Program-made: the position numbers and the translations under genes
Shown here: piece after piece, positions 24,711 through 32,989 of the stretch
Numbering within the stretch: the first letter of the stretch is position 1
Layout: each line of letters opens with the position of its first letter
Source of the DNA: Clostridiales bacterium
GTDB lineage: Bacteria; Bacillota; Clostridia; Christensenellales; Aristaeellaceae
Reading direction: 5' to 3'
Assembly (NCBI GenBank): GCA_015056125.1
Contig: SVGW01000008.1
Coordinates: forward strand, 1-59,073
DNA: 59,073 bases
The notes under the pieces: generated by a model
Seen by the model: the letters and a program-made list of their open reading frames with translations, nothing else
Database searches by the model: none
What the model was told of the DNA's origin: nothing

Positions 24711-25345
24711 GCTGCGCCCGCCTCCTTACCAGCCTTTTTGGCTTCGATTTTTTTCACAATCAGGTTGAACAGCCCCAGCAGCAGGCCATAGGTGAGGAAG
24801 CCGCCGGAGGCCAGCACGATCAAAAGCATGGGTTCGTAGGAAGCGCCCAGCACATTCATGCCAAATACTGTGCCGCCGCCGATCAACTCGCGGATGGCAC
24901 CCATGATGGTGAGGGAGAGGGTAAAACCGATGCCCATGCCCAAGCCGTCTGCTGCAGAGGATAGCGGAGCATTCTTGCTGGCAAAGGCTTCCGCACGAGC
25001 CAGGATGATGCAGTTTACCACGATCAGAGGAATGAAGATGCCCAAGGCTTCATAGAGTGCGGGCACGAAGGCCTGCATCAGCAATTGGATCATGGTAACG
25101 AAGGTGCAGATGATTACGATAAATGCGGGAATACGCACCTTATCGGGGATGAAATTGCGCAGCAGAGATACTACCACATTGGAGCACACCAGCACGAAGG
25201 TGGCCGCCGCGCCCATGCCCAGGCCGTTTAAGGCGCTGGTGGTTACAGCCAGGGTGGGACAGGTGCCCAGCACCAGGCGGAAGGTGGGGTTTTCAGGAAT
25301 GATGCCGTTAAAGAGCACCTTTCCCAGATTCTTTTTTTCGCTCAT
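24707..25345 (-). CDS. rnfE: Rnf complex subunit E
   Basis: 212 aa, six membrane helices. ENPTFRLVLGTCPTLAVTTSA and PLIVVNCIILARAEAFA are the RnfE/NqrD marks, with the two Cys residues matching those of RnfA. Together they carry electrons across the membrane. It overlaps rnfD and rnfA by 4 bp each, so the genes are translationally coupled. The Lys/Ala-rich C-terminal tail is cytoplasmic. Confidence 0.97.
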   Translation of the reverse strand: MSEKKNLGKVLFNGIIPENPTFRLVLGTCPTLAVTTSALNGLGMGAAATFVLVCSNVVVSLLRNFIPDKVRIPAFIVIICTFVTMIQLLMQAFVPALYEALGIFIPLIVVNCIILARAEAFASKNAPLSSAADGLGMGIGFTLSLTIMGAIRELIGGGTVFGMNVLGASYEPMLLIVLASGGFLTYGLLLGLFNLIVKKIEAKKAGKEAGAA

Positions 25346-26265
25346 GCCTTCTTAGCCTCCTTATGATGGCCGTAAATCTTCCGGGGCAGGAAGCGGTCGA
25401 TGAGGGGGGATACAATGTTCATCAGCAGAATACCGTAGGTGACGCCTTCGGGATAGGCACCGAACTGGCGGATCAGGGAAATGATCAGGCCAATGCCAAA
25501 GGCGTAGATCACCTGGCCCCAGGGGGTGATGGGGGACGTGACATAGTCGGTGGCCATAAAGACAGCGCCAAAGAGCACGCCGCCGGAGAGAATGGCCATT
25601 ACGGGATCAGCGCCAAAGAGCCAAGAGAAAAGGAACACGCTGCCCACCATCACAACGGGGATGCGCCAGGTGACAGTGCCGGTAACAAGGAGGAAAAGGA
25701 AGCCCAGCAGGATAGCAATCTTGCTCACTTCGCCGATGGTACCGGGCACATTGCCAAGGAACAAATCCATCAGGGCGGAGTTTTTCAGCACCAGGGGCGT
25801 GGCGGTGGCCACGGCATCGGCGCCGGAAAAGAAGGTGGGGGCCACGTAGGTGGTCATATGCACAGGCCAGGAGGCCAGCAGCACGGCGCGGGCCGCCATG
25901 GCGGGGTTCAGGAAATTATCACCCAGGCCGCCAAAGAGCTGCTTGACGATAATGATGGCAAAGGCGCTGCCGATCATGGCCATCCACCAGGGCGCGTTGG
26001 CGGGCAGATTCAGGCCCAGGATCAGGCCGGTTACCAGGGCGGAAAGATCATTCACCCGAATGGGCTGCTTGGCGATCTTCTGCCAGATGGCTTCCGCCAG
26101 CACGGCGCTGGCCATGGAAATGAGCAGCACGGTAAGGGCGGGAATGCCAAAGGCGTATACGCCAAAGGCCGCCGTGGGCAAAAGAGAAATGAGCACATAG
26201 AGCATCAGCCGCTGGGTGGTTACCGGGCTATGCACATGAGGGGCGGAGGATAATCTTAAGGTCAT
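25342..26265 (-). CDS. rnfD: Rnf complex subunit D (flavinylated membrane subunit)
   Basis: 307 aa, about nine membrane helices, with GLGDNFLNPAMAARA and the covalent-FMN motif ADAVATATPL (acceptor Thr about residue 156), which is the RnfD form of the ApbE target. Homologous to NqrB, the presumed ion-translocating subunit. Overlaps rnfC upstream and rnfE downstream by ATGA. Loaded with FMN by the ApbE encoded at the head of the same operon. Confidence 0.96.
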   Translation of the reverse strand: MTLRLSSAPHVHSPVTTQRLMLYVLISLLPTAAFGVYAFGIPALTVLLISMASAVLAEAIWQKIAKQPIRVNDLSALVTGLILGLNLPANAPWWMAMIGSAFAIIIVKQLFGGLGDNFLNPAMAARAVLLASWPVHMTTYVAPTFFSGADAVATATPLVLKNSALMDLFLGNVPGTIGEVSKIAILLGFLFLLVTGTVTWRIPVVMVGSVFLFSWLFGADPVMAILSGGVLFGAVFMATDYVTSPITPWGQVIYAFGIGLIISLIRQFGAYPEGVTYGILLMNIVSPLIDRFLPRKIYGHHKEAKKA

Positions 26266-27602
26266 TTGCTTGCGCCTCCTTTCGCCCGGGCCTGGGCGGC
26301 GAGCTTATCTTTGGCAAACTTGAAGGAAGAGGTGAGCCAGCGCCGGGAGGGGCACACATAGGCGCAGGAGCCGCAGAGCATGCAATCCTGCACATGGAGC
26401 TTATCCGCAGCCTCAAAATTGCTGGCGTCGGCCGCTACCTTGATCTGATAGGGATTCAGCCCGATGGGGCAGGCGGCTACGCAGCGGCCGCAGTGGATGC
26501 AGGGGCTTTCATCCATGCTCTTGGATTCTTTTTCATTGAAGACCACGATGCCGTTGGTGGACTTGGCCATGGGAACGGCGGTGTTGGGGAGGCAAAGGCC
26601 CGTCATGGCGCCGCCAAAGAATACCTTGCCCACGGTATCGGAGAAGCCGCCGCAGGCGCCGATGGCATCCTGGGTGACGGTGCCGATGCGCAGGCGCAGG
26701 TTACTGGGCTCCCGCACGCAGCCGGTGACGGTGGTGATGCGGCTCACCAGGGGCTTGCCGTCGATGATGGCGTCGGCGATGGCGGCGCAGGTGCCTACGT
26801 TGAGCACCACCAGGCCCACGTCAATGGGCAATCCGCGGGTGGGCACCTGGCGGCCGGTGACGGCCTCGATCAGCTGCTTTTCGCCGCCCTGGGGGTACTT
26901 GGTTTTCAGAGCCTGCACGGTCACGCCGTCCCGGCCGGCAGCGGCCTTCTGCATGGCGGCGATGGCTTCGGGCTTGTTATCTTCAATGGCGATGATGCCC
27001 TTTTCCACCTTCAGGGCGCGCATCACGGCGCGAAGGCCGTCCACAATGCGCACGCTGTTTTCCAGCATCAGCCGATAGTCGGCGGTGAGGTGGGTTTCGC
27101 ATTCGGCGCCGTTGACCAGAATGGTATCGCATACAGCGCCTTCTTTGAAGGTGAGCTTCACATGGGTGGGGAAGGAAGCGCCGCCCATGCCGGTGATGCC
27201 GGCCTGCTGGATAGCGGGGATCACCTTGGCGGGATCCACATGCTCCACGCTGCCCAGGGGCTCAAGATCGCACCAGGTATCGGTGAAATCATTTTTGATG
27301 GTGACGGCCATCACGGGTTCGCCCCCCAGATAGGGGATGGCTTCCACGGCGGTCACTTCGCCCGATACGCTGGCATGCACGGGCACGCTCATAAAGCCGT
27401 TGGCCGTGCCGATCACCTGGCCCAGCTTCACCTGATCACCCTTCTTTACGCAGGGGGTGGCAGGAGCGCCGATGTTCATGGCCATGGAGATGGTGACGAT
27501 ATCGGATACATATTCCCGGGTTTCCAGATTGCGCGTGGGCATTTTGCCTTCATGCGCATGATGCAGGGGATGAATACCCCGCCGAAAGGACTTTTTCTGC
27601 AA
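26262..27602 (-). CDS. rnfC: Rnf complex subunit C (NADH-binding iron-sulfur subunit)
   Basis: 446 aa. N-terminal RnfC barrel-sandwich (GIHPLHHAHEGK), the FMN/NADH-binding SLBB region (GITGMGGASFPTHVKL, NGAECETHLTAD), then two [4Fe-4S] motifs, CIHCGRCVAACPIGLNP and CMLCGSCAYVCPSRR. It is the NAD+-reducing cytoplasmic end of Rnf. I start it at the TTG at 27602, which has GGAGG 8 bp upstream and lies 14 bp past the rnfG stop. The longer reading back to 27704 would run 89 bp into rnfG in another frame and is unlikely. Confidence 0.96.
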   Translation of the reverse strand: MQKKSFRRGIHPLHHAHEGKMPTRNLETREYVSDIVTISMAMNIGAPATPCVKKGDQVKLGQVIGTANGFMSVPVHASVSGEVTAVEAIPYLGGEPVMAVTIKNDFTDTWCDLEPLGSVEHVDPAKVIPAIQQAGITGMGGASFPTHVKLTFKEGAVCDTILVNGAECETHLTADYRLMLENSVRIVDGLRAVMRALKVEKGIIAIEDNKPEAIAAMQKAAAGRDGVTVQALKTKYPQGGEKQLIEAVTGRQVPTRGLPIDVGLVVLNVGTCAAIADAIIDGKPLVSRITTVTGCVREPSNLRLRIGTVTQDAIGACGGFSDTVGKVFFGGAMTGLCLPNTAVPMAKSTNGIVVFNEKESKSMDESPCIHCGRCVAACPIGLNPYQIKVAADASNFEAADKLHVQDCMLCGSCAYVCPSRRWLTSSFKFAKDKLAAQARAKGGASK

Positions 27603-27615
27603 TGCCAACGCCTCC

Positions 27616-29439
27616 TTAATTTTCAGAAGTGGATTTTTCGTAGGCCTTGTTGATGGCTGACACCACGGCTTCGCTGGTAACGGTGGCGCCGGTGACGGCG
27701 TCAATATCGGAAAGGGCCAGAGGCGCCGTTTTGCCGATGAACTGATCGATAAAGGCCTCTTCCTTTACCTTGCTGCCCAGCCCGGCGGTTTCGGCAAAGC
27801 GATCATCGCCAATAACCAGGGAGGTGATCTTATTGCCATCGAAGGAAACTTCCACCCACACGGGGCCATTGTAGCCTTTGGAGGAAGCGCTGAAGGCGCC
27901 TTCCTTGCCTGCAGCGGGCGCTGCGGTGGGAGCGGGGGTAGCTTCGCTGCCGGAAGCGCCGGTGGCCTTTTCATAAGCCTTGTTGATGGCTTTCACCACG
28001 GCTTCGCTGGTGATGGTGGCGCCGGTGAGCAGGTCCACGTCGCTGTTATTCAGGGGCGCAGCCTTGCCGATAAACTGGATCATGAAAGATTCTTCCTTGG
28101 CCCGGCTGCCAAAGCCATCCGTTTCGGCGAATTTTTCATTGCCTACGGACAGATAGGTGATCTTGCCTTCGGCGTCAAAGGCTACATCCACCCACACGGG
28201 GCCGGCAAAGCCCTTGGAGGAAGCGCCATAAATGGTTTCATCTGCAGGCATGGGAGGCATGGTGGGATCGGCAGCCACTTCCGCGCCCTGGGAAGCGCTA
28301 TAAGCAGCGTTCAAAGCATCCACCACAGCCTTGCTGGTAACGGTGGCGCCGGAAGCGGCATCGATATCGGAAAGGGAAAGGGGCATCTGCTTGCCGATGA
28401 ACTGCGCCATGAATTCGGCTTCCAGCACCTGGGTGCCGATGCCGTCGGTTTCGGCAAATTCTTCATTACCGATGGAGATGTAGATGATCTTGCCTTCGGC
28501 ATCAAAGGCGGCTTCCGCATACACGGGGCTCTTGAAGCCCTTCTGGGAAGCACCGAATACGGTGGATTCATCCGCAGGCTTTTCGGGCAGGGTCACTTCG
28601 TCGCCCCGGCCATTGGGGAAGAGAATGCCTTCCACCAGATCGGCAATTTTGTTCACAGCATTGGCCACGGCATTGGAAGTGATGGTGGCGGCGGTAATGG
28701 CGTCCACTGTGTTATCCGCCGGTGTGCCGCCGGCCTTGATCACCTTGACGGGAGCAGGCTTGCCAACGAACTGGGCAGCGAAGGACGGATCCTTGGCCTT
28801 AGCGCCCAAGCCGGCCGTTTCGGAGAAATTGGAGCCGCCAACAGAGATACCGGTGATGTTCATTTCCAAATCAACGCCGGCAATCACCTCGATGGGGCCG
28901 CCAAAGCCCTGCACGGTGATCTGGGCCACATAGCCCACTGCCTGGCCGTCCTTTTCGCCTATATAGCACCAATCAACCGCAGGTGCAGGAATCTGAGCGG
29001 CGGCATTCACCGCTTCCACTACGGCATTGGTGGTTACGGTAGCGCCGGAAATGGCGTCAATATCGGAAAGGGCCAAAGGCGCAGCCTTGCCAATAAACTG
29101 GGCGGCAAAGCTTTCTTCCAGCGCTGCCGCGCCAAAACCGGGAGTTTCGGCGAATTCTTCATTGCCGATCTTCAGGGCGGCAATTTTGCCTTCGGCGTCC
29201 AGGGAAAGCTCCACATGGACGGGGCCGGCAAAGCCCTTGGCGGAAGCGGATTTAACGCTCAAATCCATTTCCGTAAAGGTATCAGCGGCAGGAAGGGCCG
29301 CTTTCCGGGCGTTTTCTGCAGCGGCGATGGCCTGCGTGTCGATGGCGTCCTTCGTCAGCGCGTAGGTGCCGCCCAGGGCAAGCCCGGCAACCAAAGTGAT
29401 GATGAGCAGTACGAGCCAGGCGGGCAGTTGTTTTTTCAC
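27616..29439 (-). CDS. rnfG: RnfG-like subunit with five tandem FMN-binding domains
   Basis: 607 aa, about three times the usual RnfG (about 180-210 aa). One N-terminal membrane helix (8-25) places the rest outside the cell. Five tandem FMN-binding domains of about 110 aa each end in the ApbE target motif Dxx[S/T]GAT: Asp128-Thr134 (DAISGAT), Asp246-Thr252 (DAITAAT, Gly replaced by Ala), Asp360-Thr366 (DAASGAT), Asp469-Thr475 (DLLTGAT) and Asp580-Thr586 (DAVTGAT). Each domain repeats the blocks KGF.GPV, IGNE.FAET.G and AQFIGK.APL. Ala/Pro/Thr linkers separate the last domains. The GTG at 29439 follows GGAGG by 10 bp; the ATG at 29463 precedes that site. The gene leads rnfCDEAB rather than sitting between D and E. 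It may act as a flavin wire to an external acceptor. Confidence 0.93.
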   Translation of the reverse strand: MKKQLPAWLVLLIITLVAGLALGGTYALTKDAIDTQAIAAAENARKAALPAADTFTEMDLSVKSASAKGFAGPVHVELSLDAEGKIAALKIGNEEFAETPGFGAAALEESFAAQFIGKAAPLALSDIDAISGATVTTNAVVEAVNAAAQIPAPAVDWCYIGEKDGQAVGYVAQITVQGFGGPIEVIAGVDLEMNITGISVGGSNFSETAGLGAKAKDPSFAAQFVGKPAPVKVIKAGGTPADNTVDAITAATITSNAVANAVNKIADLVEGILFPNGRGDEVTLPEKPADESTVFGASQKGFKSPVYAEAAFDAEGKIIYISIGNEEFAETDGIGTQVLEAEFMAQFIGKQMPLSLSDIDAASGATVTSKAVVDALNAAYSASQGAEVAADPTMPPMPADETIYGASSKGFAGPVWVDVAFDAEGKITYLSVGNEKFAETDGFGSRAKEESFMIQFIGKAAPLNNSDVDLLTGATITSEAVVKAINKAYEKATGASGSEATPAPTAAPAAGKEGAFSASSKGYNGPVWVEVSFDGNKITSLVIGDDRFAETAGLGSKVKEEAFIDQFIGKTAPLALSDIDAVTGATVTSEAVVSAINKAYEKSTSEN

Positions 29440-29528
29440 GTGGTGTTTTCCTCCTTGCTTCATTTTCCTTGGGGAAAATGCAGTTTCTTCTCCTTCTTAT
29501 CTCAAAGGGCACGTGCCCTGGAAGAAAA

Positions 29529-29927
29529 TTAGAGATCGGGCATATCGGGGGGCGGGGTTTGGTTGATAAGGGTTAATTCCGCCTCCACCCGGTTGGGCAG
29601 GCAGATCACCCGGCTGCCCATGGCCCGAAGATAATAATTATCGGACGTCACCTGGCCCTGCTGCACGCACAGTTGATTCTGGCAGGTAGAATGGGCCATG
29701 TAAAATCCGTTTTCCGTCAGATGCAAAATATTTTTTTCGCCGGTAGCTTGCTCAATTTCAATATCCCGGCTTTGACCTAAGCGCTCTTCCCGATATAGCT
29801 CGCCATTTACATAGATGCGCACTGTGCCAAGGGGCGCTGTGCCAAATCCAGCCAGATGGGAAATCAAAAATACCAGGCCAATGAGCAATACCGCCCCCAG
29901 GAGAATGATCAAATCCTTTTTTTTCAT
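29529..29927 (-). CDS. NusG domain II-containing membrane-anchored protein
   Basis: 132 aa. One N-terminal membrane helix (about 5-27), then a small extracytoplasmic beta domain of the NusG_II type with VRIYVNGELY, HLTENGFYMAHSTCQNQLCVQQG and ICLPNRVEAEL. The paired Cys residues (CQNQLC) are conserved in this family and might form a disulfide or bind a cofactor. Genes of this family often sit beside rnf and apbE in Bacillota; their role is unknown, possibly helping flavinylation or assembly. It lies 10 bp after apbE and about 90 bp before rnfG, inside the operon. Confidence 0.88.
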   Translation of the reverse strand: MKKKDLIILLGAVLLIGLVFLISHLAGFGTAPLGTVRIYVNGELYREERLGQSRDIEIEQATGEKNILHLTENGFYMAHSTCQNQLCVQQGQVTSDNYYLRAMGSRVICLPNRVEAELTLINQTPPPDMPDL

Positions 29928-29936
29928 GGTGTTTCC

Positions 29937-31004
29937 TCAGTCATACGCCGTAGCACCCAGGGATTTGGCATAGGCGCTCATGCCGCTGCTCATTTTAACG
30001 GTGCCGTCCATAAGGGACCAGAGTGCCTCTGCATCCGGAATGCTTTCAATCAGCCGGAGGCCTTCTTCATATGGCATCACAAACAGGGTAGTGGTGAGAA
30101 AATCCGCCATCAGGGAAGAGGGACATACTACCGTAACGGCCTGAATATATTCGGCAGGCATCAGGGTTTTGGAATCGATGATGTGGTGGTATTTTTTGCC
30201 GTCCACGGTGTAGTAGCGCCAGTAATCGCCGCTGGTGACCACAGACAGCTGATCTACGTATAGTACATCCAGAATATCATTGGAAAAAAGAAGATTTTCC
30301 GCATCGGGGTCCTGTACGCTCACGCCCCAGTGGCGTCGCCCATCCATGGGCGCTTCCCCGGAGAGCACATTGCCCCCCAGGCTCAGCAGGAAAGAGGGCA
30401 TTTTTGCAGAAAGATATTCCTGCAGGGCATCCGCCGCCCAGCCCTTGGCCACCGCGCCGATATCCAGGCGAAGCAGGGGATCGGCGAAATAAACGGTGCA
30501 CTTTTCTTCATCCAGGATCACATCAGCCATATCCGTATGGAGGCGGGCTTCCAGTAATTGATCCATGGGCGGCAGGACGGCATTGGCAGGATTTTCCAAA
30601 CCGGCGGTGCGGTAATCGTGCCAGATGGAAAGCACGGCGCCCATGGCGATGTTGGTTTCCTGGCGGCCGCCGTCCCACATGCCCTTGCACCAGGCAATCA
30701 GATCATAGAGGGGCTTTGGAATTTCCACCGGGGCCTGGCCAGCATAACGGTTGATATACCATAGGTTATTGAGACCGGGATAGGAATTGTAAGCGTCAAA
30801 AATCTGATTGTATTCTTTCAGTAGGGCAATCGCCTCATCCGCCACTTCGTCAAAAGCTGCCTGAGAAGTGGCATAGCCCATGATAATAATTTCCGTATCA
30901 AATACACCCAGGTATGTATTGGAATATTTCCGGTATTCAGCGGCGCAGCCAGTGCTGCAGAAGATGAGTGCCAATACCAGAAGCACAGCAAAAATTTTTT
31001 TCAT
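29937..31004 (-). CDS. apbE: FAD:protein FMN transferase (ApbE), lipoprotein
   Basis: 355 aa. The signal peptide has a lipobox (STGC, lipid-attached Cys about residue 20), so it is anchored on the outer face of the membrane. ApbE marks: VFDTEIIIMGYA, LRLDIGAVAKGWAAD (FAD-binding), SLGGNVLS, the HHIIDSKTLMPA block and a metal-site Asp/Thr in SSLMADFLTTTLFV. It transfers FMN from FAD to Thr of Dxx[S/T]GAT motifs, here surely those of RnfG (five) and RnfD (one) encoded downstream. First gene of the rnf operon. The ATG at 31004 has GGAGG 11 bp upstream, a little long. Confidence 0.95.
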   Translation of the reverse strand: MKKIFAVLLVLALIFCSTGCAAEYRKYSNTYLGVFDTEIIIMGYATSQAAFDEVADEAIALLKEYNQIFDAYNSYPGLNNLWYINRYAGQAPVEIPKPLYDLIAWCKGMWDGGRQETNIAMGAVLSIWHDYRTAGLENPANAVLPPMDQLLEARLHTDMADVILDEEKCTVYFADPLLRLDIGAVAKGWAADALQEYLSAKMPSFLLSLGGNVLSGEAPMDGRRHWGVSVQDPDAENLLFSNDILDVLYVDQLSVVTSGDYWRYYTVDGKKYHHIIDSKTLMPAEYIQAVTVVCPSSLMADFLTTTLFVMPYEEGLRLIESIPDAEALWSLMDGTVKMSSGMSAYAKSLGATAYD

Positions 31005-31071
31005 CCGGGCAGCAGCCTCCATAAAAAATGAATCCACACAAGGCTGCAATATGGACAGCCTACTTTATATA

Positions 31072-31141
31072 ATTATAGCAAAGTTCCTTTTATTCTTCTG
31101 TGATATAAGTCACAGAAAACAGGCGGCATTTGGTGTATACT
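31072..31141. promoter_or_regulatory. Shared Crp-type site with two divergent -10 boxes (rnf operon and crp-mrp operon)
   Basis: A perfect palindrome TTCTGTGA-N6-TCACAGAA (31096-31117) contains the textbook TGTGA-N6-TCACA. On the plus strand TATACT (31136-31141) and on the minus strand TATAAT (31077-31072) both begin 29.5 bp from the palindrome centre. With transcription starting about 7 bp past each -10, the site would be at -41.5 for both directions, the class II activator position. The would-be -35 hexamers (CAGAAA and CAGAAG) are poor, as expected for activator-dependent promoters. The 5' leaders are about 56 bp (crp) and 61 bp (apbE). Confidence 0.75.
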
Positions 31142-31203
31142 ATCCCCGGCTTACAGAAAGCCCTTTTAACATGAAGAATTTTTTTAAGAAGGAGGGCTGC
31201 GGC

Positions 31204-31869
31204 GTGGAAATCACAGCTTACCTAAAGCAGATTCCCTTTACTGCCCTGGCCACTGAGGAAGAATTTCAGCTGATGGCCCAGAGCGCATATATCACTACTT
31301 TCGCTAAAGGCGAAGTGGTGCATACCCGCAGCCAGACGGAGTGCCTGGGGCTGGTGCTGGTGATTTCCGGTTCCCTGTGCGCCTCTATGATTTCGGATGA
31401 GGGAAAGCAGATTCTGCTTTATCGGCTGAGCCGGGGAGAAATGTGCTTGTTTATGGCCCGGTGCGTGCTGAATCTTTTAAGCTATGATGCCGTGGTGGAG
31501 GGCGAAAAGGCGGGGAGCATGCTGGTGATTCCCAAAGCTGCCACCGAGCGGGTGATGCAGAATATTCTGGTGGAAAATGCCATGAACCGGCTGGCGCTCC
31601 AGCGCTGCTCTCAGATCATGGGCGCCCTGGAAAGGGTGCTTTTTGCCAGGGTGGACAAGCGGCTGGCCTCCTGCCTTTTGCAGGAAGCGGAAAGCCGGGG
31701 CGGCAGGGAAGTGAAGCTCACGCACGAGCAATTGGCTCGGGATATTTCATCTGCCCGGGAAGTGGTGAGCCGGGTGCTGGGGAAATTTGCCGCGGATGGG
31801 CTGATCTCCCTGCATCGAGGATTGATTGTAATTGAAGATCCCGATAGGCTGCGGGGCTTTTTGAAGTGA
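31204..31869 (+). CDS. Crp/Fnr family transcriptional regulator
   Basis: 221 aa. N-terminal cyclic-nucleotide-binding-fold domain (about 15-115), dimer helix (about 120-150), C-terminal winged helix. The recognition helix SSAREVVSRVL puts Arg185, Glu186 and Arg190 at the same spacing as Arg180, Glu181 and Arg185 of E. coli CRP, which read TGTGA. The cAMP-binding block (GE...RSA) is absent, being replaced by GEMCLFMARCVLN, so the signal is not cAMP. Six Cys (47, 59, 81, 87, 135, 157) leave room for redox or metal sensing. The start is a GTG with GGAGGG 7 bp upstream. Head of the Mrp-like operon, divergent from apbE-rnf, and beside a matching palindrome. Confidence 0.92.
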   Translation: MEITAYLKQIPFTALATEEEFQLMAQSAYITTFAKGEVVHTRSQTECLGLVLVISGSLCASMISDEGKQILLYRLSRGEMCLFMARCVLNLLSYDAVVEGEKAGSMLVIPKAATERVMQNILVENAMNRLALQRCSQIMGALERVLFARVDKRLASCLLQEAESRGGREVKLTHEQLARDISSAREVVSRVLGKFAADGLISLHRGLIVIEDPDRLRGFLK

Positions 31870-31910
31870 AGCGGTCGGGGAAATGCAAAAGAAAAAGAGG
31901 GGATTTGGAT

Positions 31911-32375
31911 ATGGCGGTACTGATGTATGTGTTCTGGGTGGTGCTCAATGGCCGTATCACATGGGAAATCGCATGGATTGGCGTGGCGGTTGTTGCATTG
32001 GCCATGTTTTTTTTGTGTGCCTGCTGTGAATGGTCGCTGAAAAAAGAATGGGGGCTGTATCGCTGCGTGCCCAGGATGATCGCTTATTCCGGGGTCATGC
32101 TCTGGGAGATTTTGAAGGCCAATTTGGCCCTGGCCAAGGTGGTGTATCACGAGAGGCCGGAGCCCATCGTACGCACGGTGCACACCAAGCTCAAAACGCG
32201 GCTTGGCCGGCTGATTCTGGCAAATTCCATCACCCTTACTCCCGGCACAATCACCCTGTCTCTCCGGGGCGATGAAATCAAAATTCACTGCCTCACCCCT
32301 GAAATGGCGGAGGGGCTGGATCACACCGTATTTGAAAAACGGCTGGAAAAAATTGAGGAGGCGCTCCATGGCTAA
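31911..32375 (+). CDS. mrpE: Mrp-type antiporter subunit E
   Basis: 154 aa. MrpE/MnhE family: two or three N-terminal membrane helices (VLMYVFWVVLNGRITWEIAWIG), then the conserved LANSITLTPGTITLSL segment. A structural subunit of multi-subunit Na+/H+ antiporters. The ATG at 31911 follows AGAGGGG by about 8 bp. 41 bp after the Crp-type regulator and overlapping mrpF by 8 bp. Confidence 0.92.
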   Translation: MAVLMYVFWVVLNGRITWEIAWIGVAVVALAMFFLCACCEWSLKKEWGLYRCVPRMIAYSGVMLWEILKANLALAKVVYHERPEPIVRTVHTKLKTRLGRLILANSITLTPGTITLSLRGDEIKIHCLTPEMAEGLDHTVFEKRLEKIEEALHG

Positions 32376-32673
32376 CGCGTATGCGATTTTGCTTCATGCA
32401 TCCCTGGCGGTGCTGGGGCTTTTGCTGTTCTTTGGATTGTATCGCTCCGTAAAAGGGCCCAACACTGCCGATCGGATCATCGCTGTGAATATGATCGGCA
32501 CCATCACGATCCTGCTGATCCTGTTGATCACCTTGATCACGGGAGAAGGATATCTGATGGATATTGCGCTGATCTATGCCATGCTCAGCTTTCTGGCGGT
32601 GGTGCTGCTGTGCAAAATTTACATTGGCATCTACCGGGCGCGCAAGGAAAAGGAGGAAAAGAAAAATGCTTGA
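32368..32673 (+). CDS. mrpF: Mrp-type antiporter subunit F
   Basis: 101 aa, three membrane helices, with the MrpF marks RSVKGPNTADRIIAVNMIGT and GYLMDIALIYAMLSFLAVV. The acidic Asp of the last block lies in the membrane and belongs to the proposed ion path. GGAGG precedes the ATG; overlaps mrpE and mrpG by 8 bp each. Confidence 0.93.
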   Translation: MANAYAILLHASLAVLGLLLFFGLYRSVKGPNTADRIIAVNMIGTITILLILLITLITGEGYLMDIALIYAMLSFLAVVLLCKIYIGIYRARKEKEEKKNA

Positions 32674-32989
32674 GTATATCCGCTTCGGTATTTTTGCTGT
32701 GCTGCTCCTTGCGGGGCTGCTTGTGGAAGTAACGGCGGTGCTGGGCGTGAGCCGCTTCCGTTATTCCTTAAACCGTATCCATGCCGCCGGCATGGGGGAT
32801 ACCATGGGGCTCCTGCTCATTGCCCTGGCCGCCATCGTGTATTTGGGGCTGAATGCTGTCACGGTAAAAATCATTTTCATCGTTGGCTTTTTCTGGCTCA
32901 CCGGCCCGGTATCCGGTCATTTGATCGGCAGGCTGGTCAGCGAAACGGACGAGCATTTTGATGCGGAGGCGAAGCTATGGAAGCGCTGA
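32666..32989 (+). CDS. mrpG: Mrp-type antiporter subunit G
   Basis: 107 aa, three membrane helices. MrpG/MnhG family signature RYSLNRIHAAGMGDTMGLLLI followed by KIIFIVGFFWLTGPVSGHLIGR. Starts inside the mrpF 3' end and overlaps the next gene by 13 bp, so the set is tightly coupled. Confidence 0.93.
   Translation: MLEYIRFGIFAVLLLAGLLVEVTAVLGVSRFRYSLNRIHAAGMGDTMGLLLIALAAIVYLGLNAVTVKIIFIVGFFWLTGPVSGHLIGRLVSETDEHFDAEAKLWKR

Noticed and set aside
25363-26253. Long plus-strand open frame opposite rnfD, and similar ones opposite rnfC (26394-27653) and the antiporter genes (for example 36022-37626 minus)
   Set aside because: Compositional shadows: Gly/His/Gln-rich translations with no motifs, no ribosome sites, and lying fully opposite genes with clear families.
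27616-29439. Repeated DNA blocks every 330-350 bp as a possible non-coding repeat array
   Set aside because: They correspond to the five coding FMN-binding domains, and the reading frame is continuous.
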